Source: Stentor roeselii (taxonomy: Eukaryota; Ciliophora; Heterotrichea; Heterotrichida; Stentoridae). Taken from it: 64,000 bases of DNA. The notes below the pieces were generated by a model, which was given only the letters and a program-made list of their open reading frames with translations, was not told the origin of the DNA and did not search any database. Position numbers and translations under genes: made by a program. Location: positions 123,513 through 187,512 of the forward strand of contig RSEH01000048.1 in NCBI GenBank assembly GCA_006503475.1, in the 5' to 3' direction. Shown piece after piece: positions 37,772 through 49,099 of this stretch. Each line of letters opens with the position of its first letter. Position 1 is the first letter of the stretch.

Positions 37772-40078
37772 ATGGAGGAAGATCAGGACAAAATCCTTGA
37801 AGACGCTGTCAGAGTCGTCAAAAATGAATCTTTTGCGATGCAGAAAGCTTTAGATGCTTCAGATATGAGAGAAGCTCTTAAAAATGCCTCTAATATGATT
37901 GGAGAGATGAAGTCTTCCTCGATGTCTCCTAGGACTTACTATCAACTCTACATGCAGGTTTTTGATCAGATGTCGAGACTGGAAAACTACTTTTTAGAAG
38001 AGTACCGAAGAGGGCGAAAGATTTCAGACCTATACGAGAAAGTGCAACACGCGAGTGCGATTTTACCCCGACTCTACCTTCTAGTGGCAGTGGGTTCAGT
38101 ATACATCCAGACCCGTGAACTTCCAGCAAAGGCGATATTAAAAGACCTGATCGAGATGGTGAAAGGTGTACAACACCCAATGCGAGGTCTCTTCCTTCGA
38201 TACTACCTAAACAAAGTCTGCAAAGACAAGCTTCCAGACAAAGGATCCGAGTACGACACCGACGGTGAAGGCATAAACGACGCAATAGACTTTTTACTAA
38301 CAAACCTTTCAGAAATGAACCGTCTCTGGGTCCGAATGCAGCACACAGGAAGCATCAAAGACAAGGCAAAGCGCGAAAAAGAAAGAAACGACCTTCGAGT
38401 GACAGTCGGTGAAAACATTGTAAGACTCAGTTCCTTACAAGGTCTAAACATCCAGCTTTACACTGTGAACGTCCTTCCAAAGATCCTGGAAGTGATCGTT
38501 TCCAGTAAAGACGCGATTTCCCAGCAGTACCTTGTCGACTGCATCATTCAGGCCTTTCCAGACTCGTATCATCTGCACACTTTAGAACCATTTTTAGAGT
38601 CTCTGCCTCAACTCCAGCCCACAGTCGATATCAAATCAATTCTCGTCAATCTTTTCACGAGACTCGCTGACTACGCCGAAGAAGGCGACTTGGACGCGGT
38701 GGACTCGATTGACATTTTCGGCCTGATAAAAAAAGCAGTGGACCAGATCATCACTGAGCAGGCAGGAAGCGGAGAAACTAAAGCCTTGCTACAGCTTCAA
38801 GTGGCTTTCATCAGACTTTCACTGAAGTGCTACCCGCACAACACTGACCATGTCAACGCGATTTTGAATGCAAGTGTGACCATTGTTGATAAAGGAAGTT
38901 CTGCAGGGACTTTAGACTCTGAGTCTTTGAAGTTGATTGTAAAGCTTTTGTCACATCCTCTTGAAACTATGTCACTTGCGATTCTTTCGATGAATCATTA
39001 TCCGAAACTTATGGGATTTCTTCAGTTTTCATCACGGAAACAAGTCGCTTTTAAGATTGTAGAAGCTGTTGTGACTAGCAAGAAAACATTGAATTCTCTT
39101 GAGACTACTGAACAGCTACTGCATTTTATCACCCCGCTCGTTGTGGAATGCTCTGACTCGGAACCCAGTGAAAGTTATGAGTTTGAAGACGAGCAGCAGA
39201 ATGTGTCGAAACTTGTCCATCTTGTAGCTGCTGAAAGTCCTGAAGACTACCTCAGCATCTTAAACGCGTTTTTCAAGGTCTTTGCGAAAGGTGGCGAAGG
39301 ACGAATCAAGTTTACTTACCCTTCATTGTTATTCGCTTATTTGAAGTTTTTGAAGATGTTGGACTCTGCTGGTATGTCGATGGACTTGATGGAGATTTTG
39401 AAGACTATTCATGATATTTTGACGGAAATCGCCAAGGCCAATGCGGACCAGGCGATTAAATTGGGACTTCAGATTGTTTTATGCATTAATTCTTTCACTA
39501 CTAACTCGAGTTACGGCCAAGCTGCTGCTGAGTTTGTAAGACAAGCGACGACTCTTTACACTGTTGAACTGGCTGACACGAACTCCAAGAATTCAACAGT
39601 CAATCTCTTGACAGGCACCCTGGCCAACGTCCACTGCATTGACAGTCATGAAAGTGATGAACTTTTGAATGTTGTTCTTCAGTTCGCTTCGAGACAACTC
39701 AAGAAATCTGACCAGTGTCATAGTCTCACCTTTTGTGGATACCTCTTTCATAATCATCATGTTCAGGATAGCAGCAAAGTCTCTTATTGTCTTGATCGAG
39801 CTGTCAAAATCGCTCAGATCTGCGCTAGTAATATCAGGAATATTGGACTTTTTGTTAGTCTACTCAATCAGCTCTTGCATTTTTATGTCGTCGCTCCTGG
39901 AAGTATTGACTCGTCACTTATTAATAATTTGATTGAGTTTGTTGCTGGAAAACTTGCTGAAGATGTTGAAAGTGACTTGAGAGCTGTTGTTTCGGAAGCT
40001 AGGAATTATATGAAAAATACTCAGAAGTTTGTTAAGAGTCGACATGGGGAAGGAAAACTTACGGAGATTACGGCTTAA
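37772..40078 (+). CDS. VPS35: Retromer subunit VPS35
   Basis: 768 residues, close to the usual length of about 790. The N-terminal block with ILPRLYLLVAVGSVYI (PRLYL motif near residue 98, the VPS26-binding site) and HPMRGLFLRYYLNKVCKDKL identify VPS35 with little doubt. The rest is an all-helical HEAT-like solenoid to residue 768. An acidic loop lies near residue 460-480 (SDSEPSESYEFEDEQQ). With VPS26 and VPS29 it forms the cargo-selecting retromer that returns receptors such as the Vps10/sortilin protein at the start of this window. VPS26 and VPS29 are not in the window. Confidence 0.96.
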   Translation: MEEDQDKILEDAVRVVKNESFAMQKALDASDMREALKNASNMIGEMKSSSMSPRTYYQLYMQVFDQMSRLENYFLEEYRRGRKISDLYEKVQHASAILPRLYLLVAVGSVYIQTRELPAKAILKDLIEMVKGVQHPMRGLFLRYYLNKVCKDKLPDKGSEYDTDGEGINDAIDFLLTNLSEMNRLWVRMQHTGSIKDKAKREKERNDLRVTVGENIVRLSSLQGLNIQLYTVNVLPKILEVIVSSKDAISQQYLVDCIIQAFPDSYHLHTLEPFLESLPQLQPTVDIKSILVNLFTRLADYAEEGDLDAVDSIDIFGLIKKAVDQIITEQAGSGETKALLQLQVAFIRLSLKCYPHNTDHVNAILNASVTIVDKGSSAGTLDSESLKLIVKLLSHPLETMSLAILSMNHYPKLMGFLQFSSRKQVAFKIVEAVVTSKKTLNSLETTEQLLHFITPLVVECSDSEPSESYEFEDEQQNVSKLVHLVAAESPEDYLSILNAFFKVFAKGGEGRIKFTYPSLLFAYLKFLKMLDSAGMSMDLMEILKTIHDILTEIAKANADQAIKLGLQIVLCINSFTTNSSYGQAAAEFVRQATTLYTVELADTNSKNSTVNLLTGTLANVHCIDSHESDELLNVVLQFASRQLKKSDQCHSLTFCGYLFHNHHVQDSSKVSYCLDRAVKIAQICASNIRNIGLFVSLLNQLLHFYVVAPGSIDSSLINNLIEFVAGKLAEDVESDLRAVVSEARNYMKNTQKFVKSRHGEGKLTEITA

Positions 40079-40351
40079 TATAAGTTAGGATAGTGTTTTT
40101 AGATGATGATTTGTGAGGTTAGGATTTTGGAGTAGTTTAGAAGAATTGATTAAGATGCTTGAAAAAATAAAAAGAATACACTTTGGATTAATCTAGTAAA
40201 TATATTTCACATAATCTAAGTAAAAATACACTCATACAATAGGTAATTGAGGATATTAGATTATTGATAATATCAGGCATTTCTAGAAATATCAAGCATT
40301 TGATTATTATAAGAATGAAATATATTAATCTATTATCTAATACTAAAGTAA

Positions 40352-40987
40352 ATGAAAGTCACCAGAACTGAAGAAGAAATAATCATTCATCCTGAAAATC
40401 ACAAAAGAACTCTTATCTGGCTTCATGGTTTTGCCTCATCAGGCGAGATGTACCTTGACGACTTCTTAAAAACTCCTCCATTACCTGATTGTAAAATAAT
40501 TATGCCAACTGCTAAGCCTAAATCAATTCCTTCTCTGCCTGGCCAACTTCACAGCGCTTGGTACGCAAGACTAGGATTTACTTATCATGATTCAATTGAG
40601 GAAAGTGTTCAAAGAATAAACTTAATCATAGAAAAAGAGTTGGGACTTACCAGCCAACTGATATTAGGAGGATTTTCCCAGGGAGCAGTATTAGCTCTAA
40701 TGTGTGGGCTGAGTAGATATCCTGGAAAAATAGATGCGATTATAGCATTTAGTGGATTTGCTATGCCAATGAACATCCCATCCTACAAAAGAAACATTCC
40801 AGTTTTAACCTATCACGGTTTAAAAGACCCTCTAATCCCCTGGTCAAAAGCGATTTCAACATATAGACTTTATCTAATCCACTGCAATTCTGAAGTCTTT
40901 CTCGACGATGAAACCGGTCATGAGATTAACGAAAGAGGAATAATCTACGCAAGAAACTGGTTAAATCAAAGACTATCACTAGACTAA
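40352..40987 (+). CDS. Acyl-protein thioesterase / carboxylesterase (alpha/beta hydrolase)
   Basis: 211 residues, the usual size of APT1/2 and bacterial carboxylesterase family members. The first strand block is RTLIWLHGFASSGEMYLDDF. The catalytic Ser lies in GGFSQGAVLAL (Ser near 108). The Asp is in GLKDPLIPW and the His in DDETGHEIN. There is no signal peptide or membrane anchor. It probably removes palmitate from cytosolic proteins, or hydrolyses lysophospholipids. It follows VPS35 after 273 bp and is tail-to-tail with the Cys-rich gene. An unusual short active-site loop or insertion is not evident. Confidence 0.9.
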   Translation: MKVTRTEEEIIIHPENHKRTLIWLHGFASSGEMYLDDFLKTPPLPDCKIIMPTAKPKSIPSLPGQLHSAWYARLGFTYHDSIEESVQRINLIIEKELGLTSQLILGGFSQGAVLALMCGLSRYPGKIDAIIAFSGFAMPMNIPSYKRNIPVLTYHGLKDPLIPWSKAISTYRLYLIHCNSEVFLDDETGHEINERGIIYARNWLNQRLSLD

Positions 40988-41026
40988 AGTCTTTAGAACT
41001 AATAACCTTTAACCAAACTCTATAAT

Positions 41027-42676
41027 CTAAATCCCTAAACAAAGATATAAAAGCCCAGCAGCCAAAGCATCTCCAAAACTACATCTTTCGTCATCTTCTT
41101 CATAGCAGAGGTCATCTTCAATACAATAGCCGTCATTACATTCATCACAAACAGAGGTGGATTGACAAGACTTACACCCTTGAGAACAACTTTTACAATT
41201 TTCTCCATTCCAAAAATAACCCTGAGAACATCGACTAGCAGAAGTACTCTGTCCTCGGTTGATATCTGATTGACTGTGAAAATATTTATAGTCACATCCC
41301 ATTTCATTCATGCACTCACAGTTCCCATCTACTAAAGTATACAAATACCAACAAGCCTTACAGCCACTTTCATCACACACGTCGCAGTGATCAGGGCAAG
41401 ACTTGCATTTTCCATCTTCAGTTTTGTAAGTCTGGTAATAGCAGCTGATGCATGTTTGCTTATCTTTGCAAAAAGCGCAAAGAGGACTGCAGCTTTTGCA
41501 GTACCCTGCTTCATTGAGGAAGTAGCCGTATTCGCATTGGAAGCATCGGTCTGAGTAGTACTGGCTTGTTACGCAGGGATATGAGTTTTCGTAGCATAGT
41601 CCATTTTTTTGGTAATAAGAAGAAATGCATACTTTGCAGTCTTCTTCTGGTATTGGATTAAGGCAGAAGTTATCATATAGTTCACAACCGTTTTCTGTTA
41701 GTCGGTAGCCGGTGGAGCAGATATAACATGAATCTTTTGAGCAGGCTTCGCAGTTACTTATATCACATTTCAAACAATCACCTTCTTTTAGGTAGAAACC
41801 GTAACTACAGTAATCGCAGCTTGTTGAGTTTGAACAAAATTCACAGTTTTCCACGCAGGGATTACAATTACCTTCAGAGATAAAGTAACCTATTTCACAG
41901 TATAGGCATTCTGAAGATGTACAGCTTAAACATGGGCTTTTGCATATTTCACAAGAATTTTCAGATGTTTTGAAGTAATTCCAGTGGCATTGAATACATC
42001 CATTTGAATCGCACTCATAACAATTATCTTCACATTTAAAACATTCAGTACCTTCAAGTGCATAGCCATAATTACACAAAGAGCAAGAATTTTCACTTTT
42101 GCATGAAATGCAATGATCTTCACAAATGATGCATTTACCAGAATCAAGATAATATCCAGTTTGACATGATTGACAGATTCCAGATTCTTTAGATTCACAT
42201 GCTTCATATTCACATTGTGAATCAATTTTGTTGAAGCCTTCATAACAAACCTCACAAGATTCCAAAGAAGAGCATTGTGAGCATCCTATACTGCACCTTA
42301 AGCAGTCATGTCCATCAGCATAAGTTGCTTCTCCACAGCTGAGACATCCTTTCTGATCACATTGATAGCACCCATACCCACACTGATAACAGAATCCATC
42401 TTTAAGGTATGCATCATCATAACAAGAAGTGCACCGATCATAAGAGTCGCATATCGAGCATAGCGATGAACACATGAAGCACTCTCCAGTGTCTGGATTC
42501 AAAAACGACCCTTTTTCGCATTCAGAACATTTGGTGTCTGACTCGCATTTAAGGCATGAAACTCCACAAGTAAGATCTTCAGTTGAGTTTGAAGACGAAC
42601 TTGTATCATTGCCAGACGATTTCTCTCCGATGGTAGACTGGATGACTAGACAGACGAATATTAAACTAGTGATCAT
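41027..42676 (-). CDS. Secreted/surface protein with furin-like Cys-rich repeats
   Basis: 549 residues. A signal peptide (MITSLIFVCLVIQSTIG) leads into about twelve repeats of roughly 35-40 residues built on CxxCxxxxxCxxCxxGYxL (for example CIICEDHCISCKSENSCSLC). These are the growth-factor-receptor/furin-like repeats abundant on ciliate cell surfaces. The C-terminus (ALAAGLLYLCLGI) is hydrophobic and ends without a cytosolic tail, so a GPI anchor is likely. No kinase domain or extra transmembrane helix follows. It is the last gene of the dense region; beyond its 5' end the sequence changes character. Confidence 0.85.
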   Translation of the reverse strand: MITSLIFVCLVIQSTIGEKSSGNDTSSSSNSTEDLTCGVSCLKCESDTKCSECEKGSFLNPDTGECFMCSSLCSICDSYDRCTSCYDDAYLKDGFCYQCGYGCYQCDQKGCLSCGEATYADGHDCLRCSIGCSQCSSLESCEVCYEGFNKIDSQCEYEACESKESGICQSCQTGYYLDSGKCIICEDHCISCKSENSCSLCNYGYALEGTECFKCEDNCYECDSNGCIQCHWNYFKTSENSCEICKSPCLSCTSSECLYCEIGYFISEGNCNPCVENCEFCSNSTSCDYCSYGFYLKEGDCLKCDISNCEACSKDSCYICSTGYRLTENGCELYDNFCLNPIPEEDCKVCISSYYQKNGLCYENSYPCVTSQYYSDRCFQCEYGYFLNEAGYCKSCSPLCAFCKDKQTCISCYYQTYKTEDGKCKSCPDHCDVCDESGCKACWYLYTLVDGNCECMNEMGCDYKYFHSQSDINRGQSTSASRCSQGYFWNGENCKSCSQGCKSCQSTSVCDECNDGYCIEDDLCYEEDDERCSFGDALAAGLLYLCLGI

Positions 42677-45252
42677 TATTTATCTGGAAATGGTGAATGG
42701 GAGAAGATCAGTAGTCGAAAGATTTTAAAAGTATTAGATTTTAAGTATCTTCATATGATCGAACTTTTGAAAAGGGAGAATTGATTAATTTTATTAGATT
42801 TAGATTCCTGAAATGCTTAAGATTAGCGTATTTTCTTAAAGGAGAGAGAGGTAAAGGGTTTAAAGAAATTGGCACTTTAAATAGAAGGCTTTTTTTATTA
42901 GATGAAGGGAAAAACCTATTTGTTTAAATAAATATCAATACCATATTAGATTATGTTTAAGATGAATAAGATTAATTTTTTAAGTGAACCTATTCAATAT
43001 TTTTTAGGTTGATTAGAATAGTTTAGTAATTGAAGATAAATATCAAAAAGTTTTAACTTATCATCTAGATAAAATAGACGAATTTCAGTGCAAAAATAAA
43101 AATTTTAGCAATTTAATAAAAATTGGGCTGTCTTTGGGTTTAATCGGTCTCATATAAATTTATTCGTTGTATATCCTAAACAGCCTTATGCATCTGATTT
43201 GTTTAAAGGCAGTTATCTTAAAAAATGAAAGAGAATTATTTATATTTCGTTAAAAATATGCAAAACAGTTTATATATTGTTTGAATTTCTTTGAACTAAA
43301 AATATTTCAGAGTGTATTCTTCAATCTTTTATAATTATTTTTATAAAATATATAAAGGTTATAAAATGATAAGTATAATAATTTATGAATGATTATGATT
43401 GATTTTTTAGTTAATTTGAAGGAAAAAGGTAATAATATTAACTTTATGAGCTTATAAAGATTCTATCATGTAATATTATATTTTATTGATTGATTATTAT
43501 TATAAAAGCTTGATGCCGCATGAACAATAAACAAAAGTAAATTTAATAAAATAGTTATAATTAATAATTCAAATCTTTCCATGAAATGAATAGATTATAT
43601 AGACTTAATCCCTGAAATAGTGCAGCGCGATTGCTTGACATCGTTAAATAATACTTTTATTAATTACTCTATTACATTAGATACCTTTGAAAAAAATAAA
43701 CATATTTTTTCACTTTCTAAATAGATGAAAAGATTTAAAATCAATTTAATATCCAAAGAATTATCAAACTCTGAATTCAGTCTATGATAAATGAATTAGA
43801 AATAAAAACGAATATCTTAAATGTATAAATCAATCATCAACTGATCAAAATTGATCCAAGCTAAGTCTTTATTAAACATAATTCAATTTTTATTTTTTCC
43901 TCTTTTAAATGTACAAGAAATACTTTCCTATAATATTTTTAAAGGAAAGTTAACTTAAAAAGTATTAATAATACTTAGAAATCACCTCAACTATTAACCT
44001 AAAATTCTCCTCATCATTATAAATTTAATCTCTTCCAGAGATTCCTTGAATTCTCTGTTGAATAATATAAATGCTATTTGTTATTCTCACCCATGTTCTT
44101 TCCGAGAACTTACACTTCAAACATCATCATGCAAGACCTGCCAAGTTAAACTTATAAAGATCTTTTCTTGGCCTGTGATCAACTAACTATCTACCAACCA
44201 GCTCTCATCTCTATGCAAAGTGATCAAATCAAGTATTTTATTCGATTTATTCTTTCTCTGCTTCTCAAAATTCAAGCCGAATCAATCGTAGCTTTTTCAC
44301 ATCCAAAGAAACTTTCATTAATTGATCTTTCATAAATGAATCAATTGCCGACACTTCATTCTGGATTTAATTTGTAAAAAAGAGTTAGTTATCTTAAGAG
44401 ACTTCATAGATCCAGCTCTTAACTTCACAGTGTAAGTTTGCTTATGTTCAGTCGACAAGTGGAAAATTTTTCAGGAAAAAAAGATTTAACTGGATTATTG
44501 TTTTTGGGTTGACTGAGATATTAAAGCAAAATGGTCAACTTCTTTCAGTTAGAGTTATTCAAATAATTTTATTATTGAATGGGAGTGGATGAATTTAGTT
44601 CAATCAGTAGATAATTTTACTACAAATCGTTAATTTAAGTGTAAAGAAATTCAACTTGAAAGAAAGAGAGTTTAGAGGTCAGTATTTTAAGATAAATTCG
44701 TGATTGGTGATGAAACTCATAATTTAAAGGATTTATTTTATAGCTTTCAGTAGAAAACTCAAGTTTCAATAAATATTATATTTTGAGATTGTTTTGGAAG
44801 GATATTAGATGAAAAGTGGTGTACACTGAACTGATAATTCATGTACTTTCCATGTTAAAGAATTGAAAAGAAACCAATTGACTGTGGTTTAAAATTATAA
44901 AAAAGTTAGAAAAACAATTAAACTGAAATATTTATGAAAATAATGAGTTCAATTTATATTTAATTAATCTAAATTCTGATAACATCAAAATAGTTTAGTT
45001 TATTATTTCAATCTCAACCCATCATTCATTAAAATAAAAAGTTGGCACTCATATATAAAGCCTTAATTTAGAATGAATGATTCCAGGAATAATGAGATAC
45101 TAAAAATGATACGAATAGGCAATAAATTATTAAACTAACTAAAGTCTTAGTATTCCTTATTTCGATAAATATAAAAAAAATGACTACAAGAAATGACTAT
45201 AAATTTAAAAGATTTCGTTCGAGTCAATGAATTTACATCTCTGATGCTAGTC
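42677..45252. other. 2.6-kb gene-free AT-rich region
   Basis: No frame longer than about 60 codons, no recognisable protein, no tRNA signature and no tandem repeat that I can support. It marks the switch from compact to sparse, AT-rich sequence. Short pieces near 44.0-44.3 kb read as weakly protein-like in one frame, but with no family I recognise. Confidence 0.6.
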
Positions 45253-46683
45253 TCAAACAATTTTTTTTTTGGGATTTAAATTCCAAATACAATACTCTAA
45301 ATTATTTGTAGATGTAGCAAGTAAATCAAAAGTTGAACAAGTTTTATAAATGATTATGTTCTTCGTATATATATCAGATTGAATCCAAAAATTTTCTCTA
45401 GTAGAGTACTTGTATAGACAATTCCTTTGTCCTCCTGCTATAATCTCTGAAGAATCCTGGTTGAATTTAAAACTTAAAATAGAAAAATAGCCATTGAAGA
45501 TAGTTTTGATTATTGATTTTTTAAGAAGATCCCAAATGAAAATTTTTGATTTTCCAGCAGTTGCAATCAAAGAATCGTTATTTGAAAGATCAACAATAAA
45601 AATTTTTTCCGAATGCTCAGTCAAATATATCTTAGTTTTTAACTGAATATTATAGATCATAATTTTACTGTCAGAAACACCAGAAACAATGAAAGTTTCT
45701 TTATGACTCAAACAAGCGCATAATGAAAACAAATTTTTCTCTTTTATTTCCATTTCCAAAGTTTGTGAATCCAAGTCAAATATTCCAAAAAGATTTTCAT
45801 GAGATGTGAAATAAATTTTACTATCACTCAAATTTAAATGAACTGAAGTTATGTAAGAATTACTAAGGAATAAATTTTGGATTGTCTTATCACGAAGATT
45901 CAACACTCTTATTGAATAATCTGAGCGAACAAAGATTAAAAACTGTTCATTGTGGCTCAGGTCTAAACAGTTTATCTTGGATTTAACTGTGCCTTTTACT
46001 TTGTAATCAATATCTCCATTAAATCTCCAGAAAATGATGCAACCATCAATAGATGCAGAAATAATCATTTTATTTGAGTTTTGAAAAACAACTGCTGTAA
46101 TTTCTTTTTTGTGTTTGTAATAAGAGTTTATTAATTCAAAATCATTGTATTTCCAAAGTTTCACAGAGGCATCTATTGAACCTGTAACTATGAATTTTTG
46201 ATCTTTCGAAATATTTAAACATGTAATAAAATTCAAATGTCCTTCAAAATTTAAGCCAAGTCTCTCAGTCAATAAAAATTTTACTTTTAGGTCACCCTTG
46301 TGGTCTTTAGATGTCATTCGCACAGATTCTAGAAACTTTTGGGAAAAAAAGTCATTAAAATTGTCTACATTTTTGAAGCAAGCCCTTAATTTATAGTTTA
46401 GCATTTTATTCCGTATCCAGTACATCGAGTAGCCAAACTTACTTATGTCAAATTTTAACATAAAATCATAAAACTCTTGCTTCTTCAAAAGTGAGTCTAA
46501 CACTTTTGAATACATGCTATACCATGGTTGGGTCTCTAAAAGGTTTTGAAAAGTTCTCAGCTTGTTATTTAATGCATCTAAACATTGTTTGACAACTTTT
46601 TTTCTTTTGAGGATCATATTTTGAATCTGAATTTGTTCTCTAGGGTCGATAAGATATTTTTCCGAATTATAAAAATGATACAT
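45253..46683 (-). CDS. WD40-repeat protein, 476 aa
   Basis: A complete frame of 476 residues. After a helical, basic N-terminus (about 150 residues), WD40 repeats run to the end, for example LNISKDQKFIVTGSIDASVKLWKYND and, later, ATAGKSKIFIWDLLKK. Codons are more AT-rich than in the genes left of 42.7 kb. A 65-codon open frame (46684-46881) continues upstream in the same phase, separated only by one TAA directly before the ATG. This could be the decayed or read-through N-terminus of a longer ancestor. No GT-AG 15-mer spans that TAA. Function unknown; this is a common scaffold class. Confidence 0.8.
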   Translation of the reverse strand: MYHFYNSEKYLIDPREQIQIQNMILKRKKVVKQCLDALNNKLRTFQNLLETQPWYSMYSKVLDSLLKKQEFYDFMLKFDISKFGYSMYWIRNKMLNYKLRACFKNVDNFNDFFSQKFLESVRMTSKDHKGDLKVKFLLTERLGLNFEGHLNFITCLNISKDQKFIVTGSIDASVKLWKYNDFELINSYYKHKKEITAVVFQNSNKMIISASIDGCIIFWRFNGDIDYKVKGTVKSKINCLDLSHNEQFLIFVRSDYSIRVLNLRDKTIQNLFLSNSYITSVHLNLSDSKIYFTSHENLFGIFDLDSQTLEMEIKEKNLFSLCACLSHKETFIVSGVSDSKIMIYNIQLKTKIYLTEHSEKIFIVDLSNNDSLIATAGKSKIFIWDLLKKSIIKTIFNGYFSILSFKFNQDSSEIIAGGQRNCLYKYSTRENFWIQSDIYTKNIIIYKTCSTFDLLATSTNNLEYCIWNLNPKKKIV

Positions 46684-46686
46684 TTA

Positions 46687-46881
46687 TAGGATTATTATGT
46701 GTAATGGTATAGATTTTATTTTAAACTTATATTTTTCATGAAGATTTTTAATATTAAAGCAAAACACCTTAATTAAATCAATCCCTAAAATCATGAAATC
46801 TTGAAGGAATTTAGAAATTTTATTTAGCACCACATCATAAATCGAATACCTCATTTTGGTAAGAAACTGAATATACAACAC
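46687..46881 (-). pseudogene. Possible N-terminal remnant of the WD40 gene
   Basis: 65 codons in phase with the WD40 gene at 45253-46683 and separated from it by one TAA (46684-46686). It starts with ATG (MLYIQFLTKMRYSIYD) and reads as helical and Lys/Ile-rich. No intron fits over the TAA. It may be a lost N-terminus or chance in AT-rich DNA. Confidence 0.3.
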
Positions 46882-47262
46882 ACAATTATACTAGAATTAT
46901 GAATATCTTACAGTTTTCAAAATCATGTTTATATATTATATTTTAATAAATAGAATATTACTATCAGAAAGACTTAGCTTAAGTCATTTAAATCTATTCT
47001 TACTCATTATACTTGTTTTAATTACTTATAATTATTTTTGAAGCATGAATTTAATAGAATTAATTACTGATTTTGATATTATCATTCGTAGAGATGTAAT
47101 TTAGTATAAGAGCATCTCTGATTTTACTCAATATTCAAATGAATCTTTAATTTAATATATAAATAATTCAAGCTTAATCTCTTAGTGCTTCTTCGCCTTT
47201 GGAGAAACTTGAGCTTCTTTTCTAAAGATTTGATTGACATCTTCAAAGTGTCTATAATTATC

Positions 47263-48186
47263 ATGGATGCCTTAGATGGGTGTGTCTTGCTTCTGTTTAA
47301 TGCTAGTTTGGTTGCTGGAGTTCATTTGCTTTCATTGATTATTGCCAAAAGAAGAGAAAAACAAATTTTGGTTTTAAATGTTGATCAGGTTTTAAGTCAA
47401 TCTGATAAGCTTTTAGGAAAAAGGGTGAAAGTACTGGGAAATGCGAATGGCAGAACAAACTTTGAAGAAGCTGTTTCTGTTTTAATAAGACCTTTTAAAT
47501 CAATCAGCCAATACTTTAGCAAAGGATCAGGAAAACCGGCCAGTTATTCAAAAAATTATTTTGTAAGTTTTAACTAGAAAAAGTTTGAGTTATCGGGAAA
47601 TTTGGAAAATCTTAAAGTTTGTATGAGTTCCGATACTATTGTTTCTGGAAATATGCAGCCTCTTTCAACAAGGAAAGGCTTTTATATTGGCATTTCTAGT
47701 CTTTATAATATTTTTACATCAAAAGATATAAAATTCGATGGGCAGTTTACACTTTCATCAACTAGAGAAGTGATTCAAGATAAATCAAAATGTATAGTCA
47801 GAGGGATATTAATCCAAGGAAAAAAAGGTCTAAAAATAATCTCTGACCACATTTCAAGTCATTCAGATTTGATGAATGCAGAATTAGCCCAAAAAATTCA
47901 TGTTTCATTCCAGAGGTTTGCCTTTATTACAACCTCCCTTGCAATTCTTTGGATCTTTAAAAAATGCATAAAAGGTGAGTTGAAAGTTTTAGGAAGTACT
48001 AAAGTCCAAGAAATTGAACCTAAGCATGAAAATCTTTGCATTATTTGTTATGAAAGACCAGTTGATATGATAATAGAGCCTTGTAATCATTTTGTAATAT
48101 GCCACAAATGTGCTCGTTTAAACTTTTGCATAATATGTCGATCAGCGATTGAGAACTTCAAAGAGGTAAAATTCATCCAAAATTAG
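47263..48186 (+). CDS. MUL1/MAPL-like mitochondrial RING E3 ligase, one 15-nt intron
   Basis: Exons 47263-47562 and 47578-48186 give 302 residues; the apparent TAG at 47575 lies in the intron. An N-terminal transmembrane helix (LLLFNASLVAGVHLLSLIIA) is followed by a GIDE/BAM-type domain (about 30-240; STRKGFYIGISSLYNIFTS). A second helix (FAFITTSLAILWIF) leads to a C-terminal RING with C-x2-C...C-x-H...C-x2-C and C-x2-C (CIICYERP, then EPCNHFVICHKCARL, then FCIICRS). This order is that of MUL1/MAPL, an outer-mitochondrial or peroxisomal ligase; plant SP1 is the plastid version. The start was chosen at the first ATG before the first helix. It is intact although the neighbourhood is full of remnants. 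Confidence 0.87.
47563..47577 (+). other. 15-nt spliceosomal intron
   Basis: It reads GTAAGTTTTAACTAG and ends with an in-frame TAG. Removal joins SKNYF to KKFELSGN in phase 0. A at position 10. Confidence 0.9.
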
Positions 48187-49099
48187 GCTTATCCGAAATT
48201 CAATCATTAAATTCATTCTTCCATTAACATCTTACGTTTATTCATATAAATCATGAAATAATGTCAATCTTTTATTAAATCGAGAAAAAAACTAAGAATA
48301 TTTGAGACAAACCTGATTAATAAGTTAATCTATCAAAACCAAAACTCGTTTTTCATTTCTGTTATTTCAATATATTTTGCATTTAAATTCTATATCCAAG
48401 AAAATTTAATTATCACCAATAATTTAAAGTATTTGGATGAATAAGATAGAGTAATAAATAAATTAATATTACTAACAGAAATCATACTAGTGATGGATTA
48501 TATATTAATTAATGTGATGATAATTTCAGTATTTCATTTTTTAATATTTCAGAGAACATAGAAGATTTCCTTATATTTTATGTAACTTCTATACTTTTAG
48601 GTCTATACCTTCTCAAGGAATTCGATATACAAAAAATTCTAAGATTGATCGGATTTATCTAAATATTGTAAAATTCGCAAAGTTGGATTATAGAATGCAC
48701 TATTTTAACAAAAGATCTGGAACAATCCTTATAAAATTTTATTCTGAAACCGAAAAGAATAATGTTGAGATCAAGGAACTATAAGAATAACAGATTTTAA
48801 TGTTTTTATCTATTACGATAACTGAATTTGATGATAGTGTCTTTTAAATCATCTCTTTATATTAAAATTTCTCAAAATCTTTTGAAAAAAATACAATTCA
48901 ATAAAAATATAAAAAATTAAGATATTATTACGCATGAAAATTTCATAAAACAAGCCATGAAAAATCACCGATGAAAATAATTTTCAAGGATTTGAAAGCT
49001 CTATCTATTTTCTAATTACCTTCTCGAAGTAACTTATCTGTAAGTTCTAGAGTAAGTGTGAGGAGTCAAACGATTTCCTAAGCACTTATATTCTCAATA
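48187..49099. other. AT-rich region without a callable gene
   Basis: About 0.9 kb between the MUL1-like gene and the aldo-keto-reductase remnant. All six frames carry stops at the density expected of AT-rich non-coding DNA. No RNA gene or repeat was recognised. Confidence 0.5.

Noticed and set aside
43128-43192. A tRNA or other structured RNA bounded by GGCTGT and ACAGCC
   Set aside because: It is about 60 nt with no T-loop or anticodon-arm signature; the short inverted match is probably chance.
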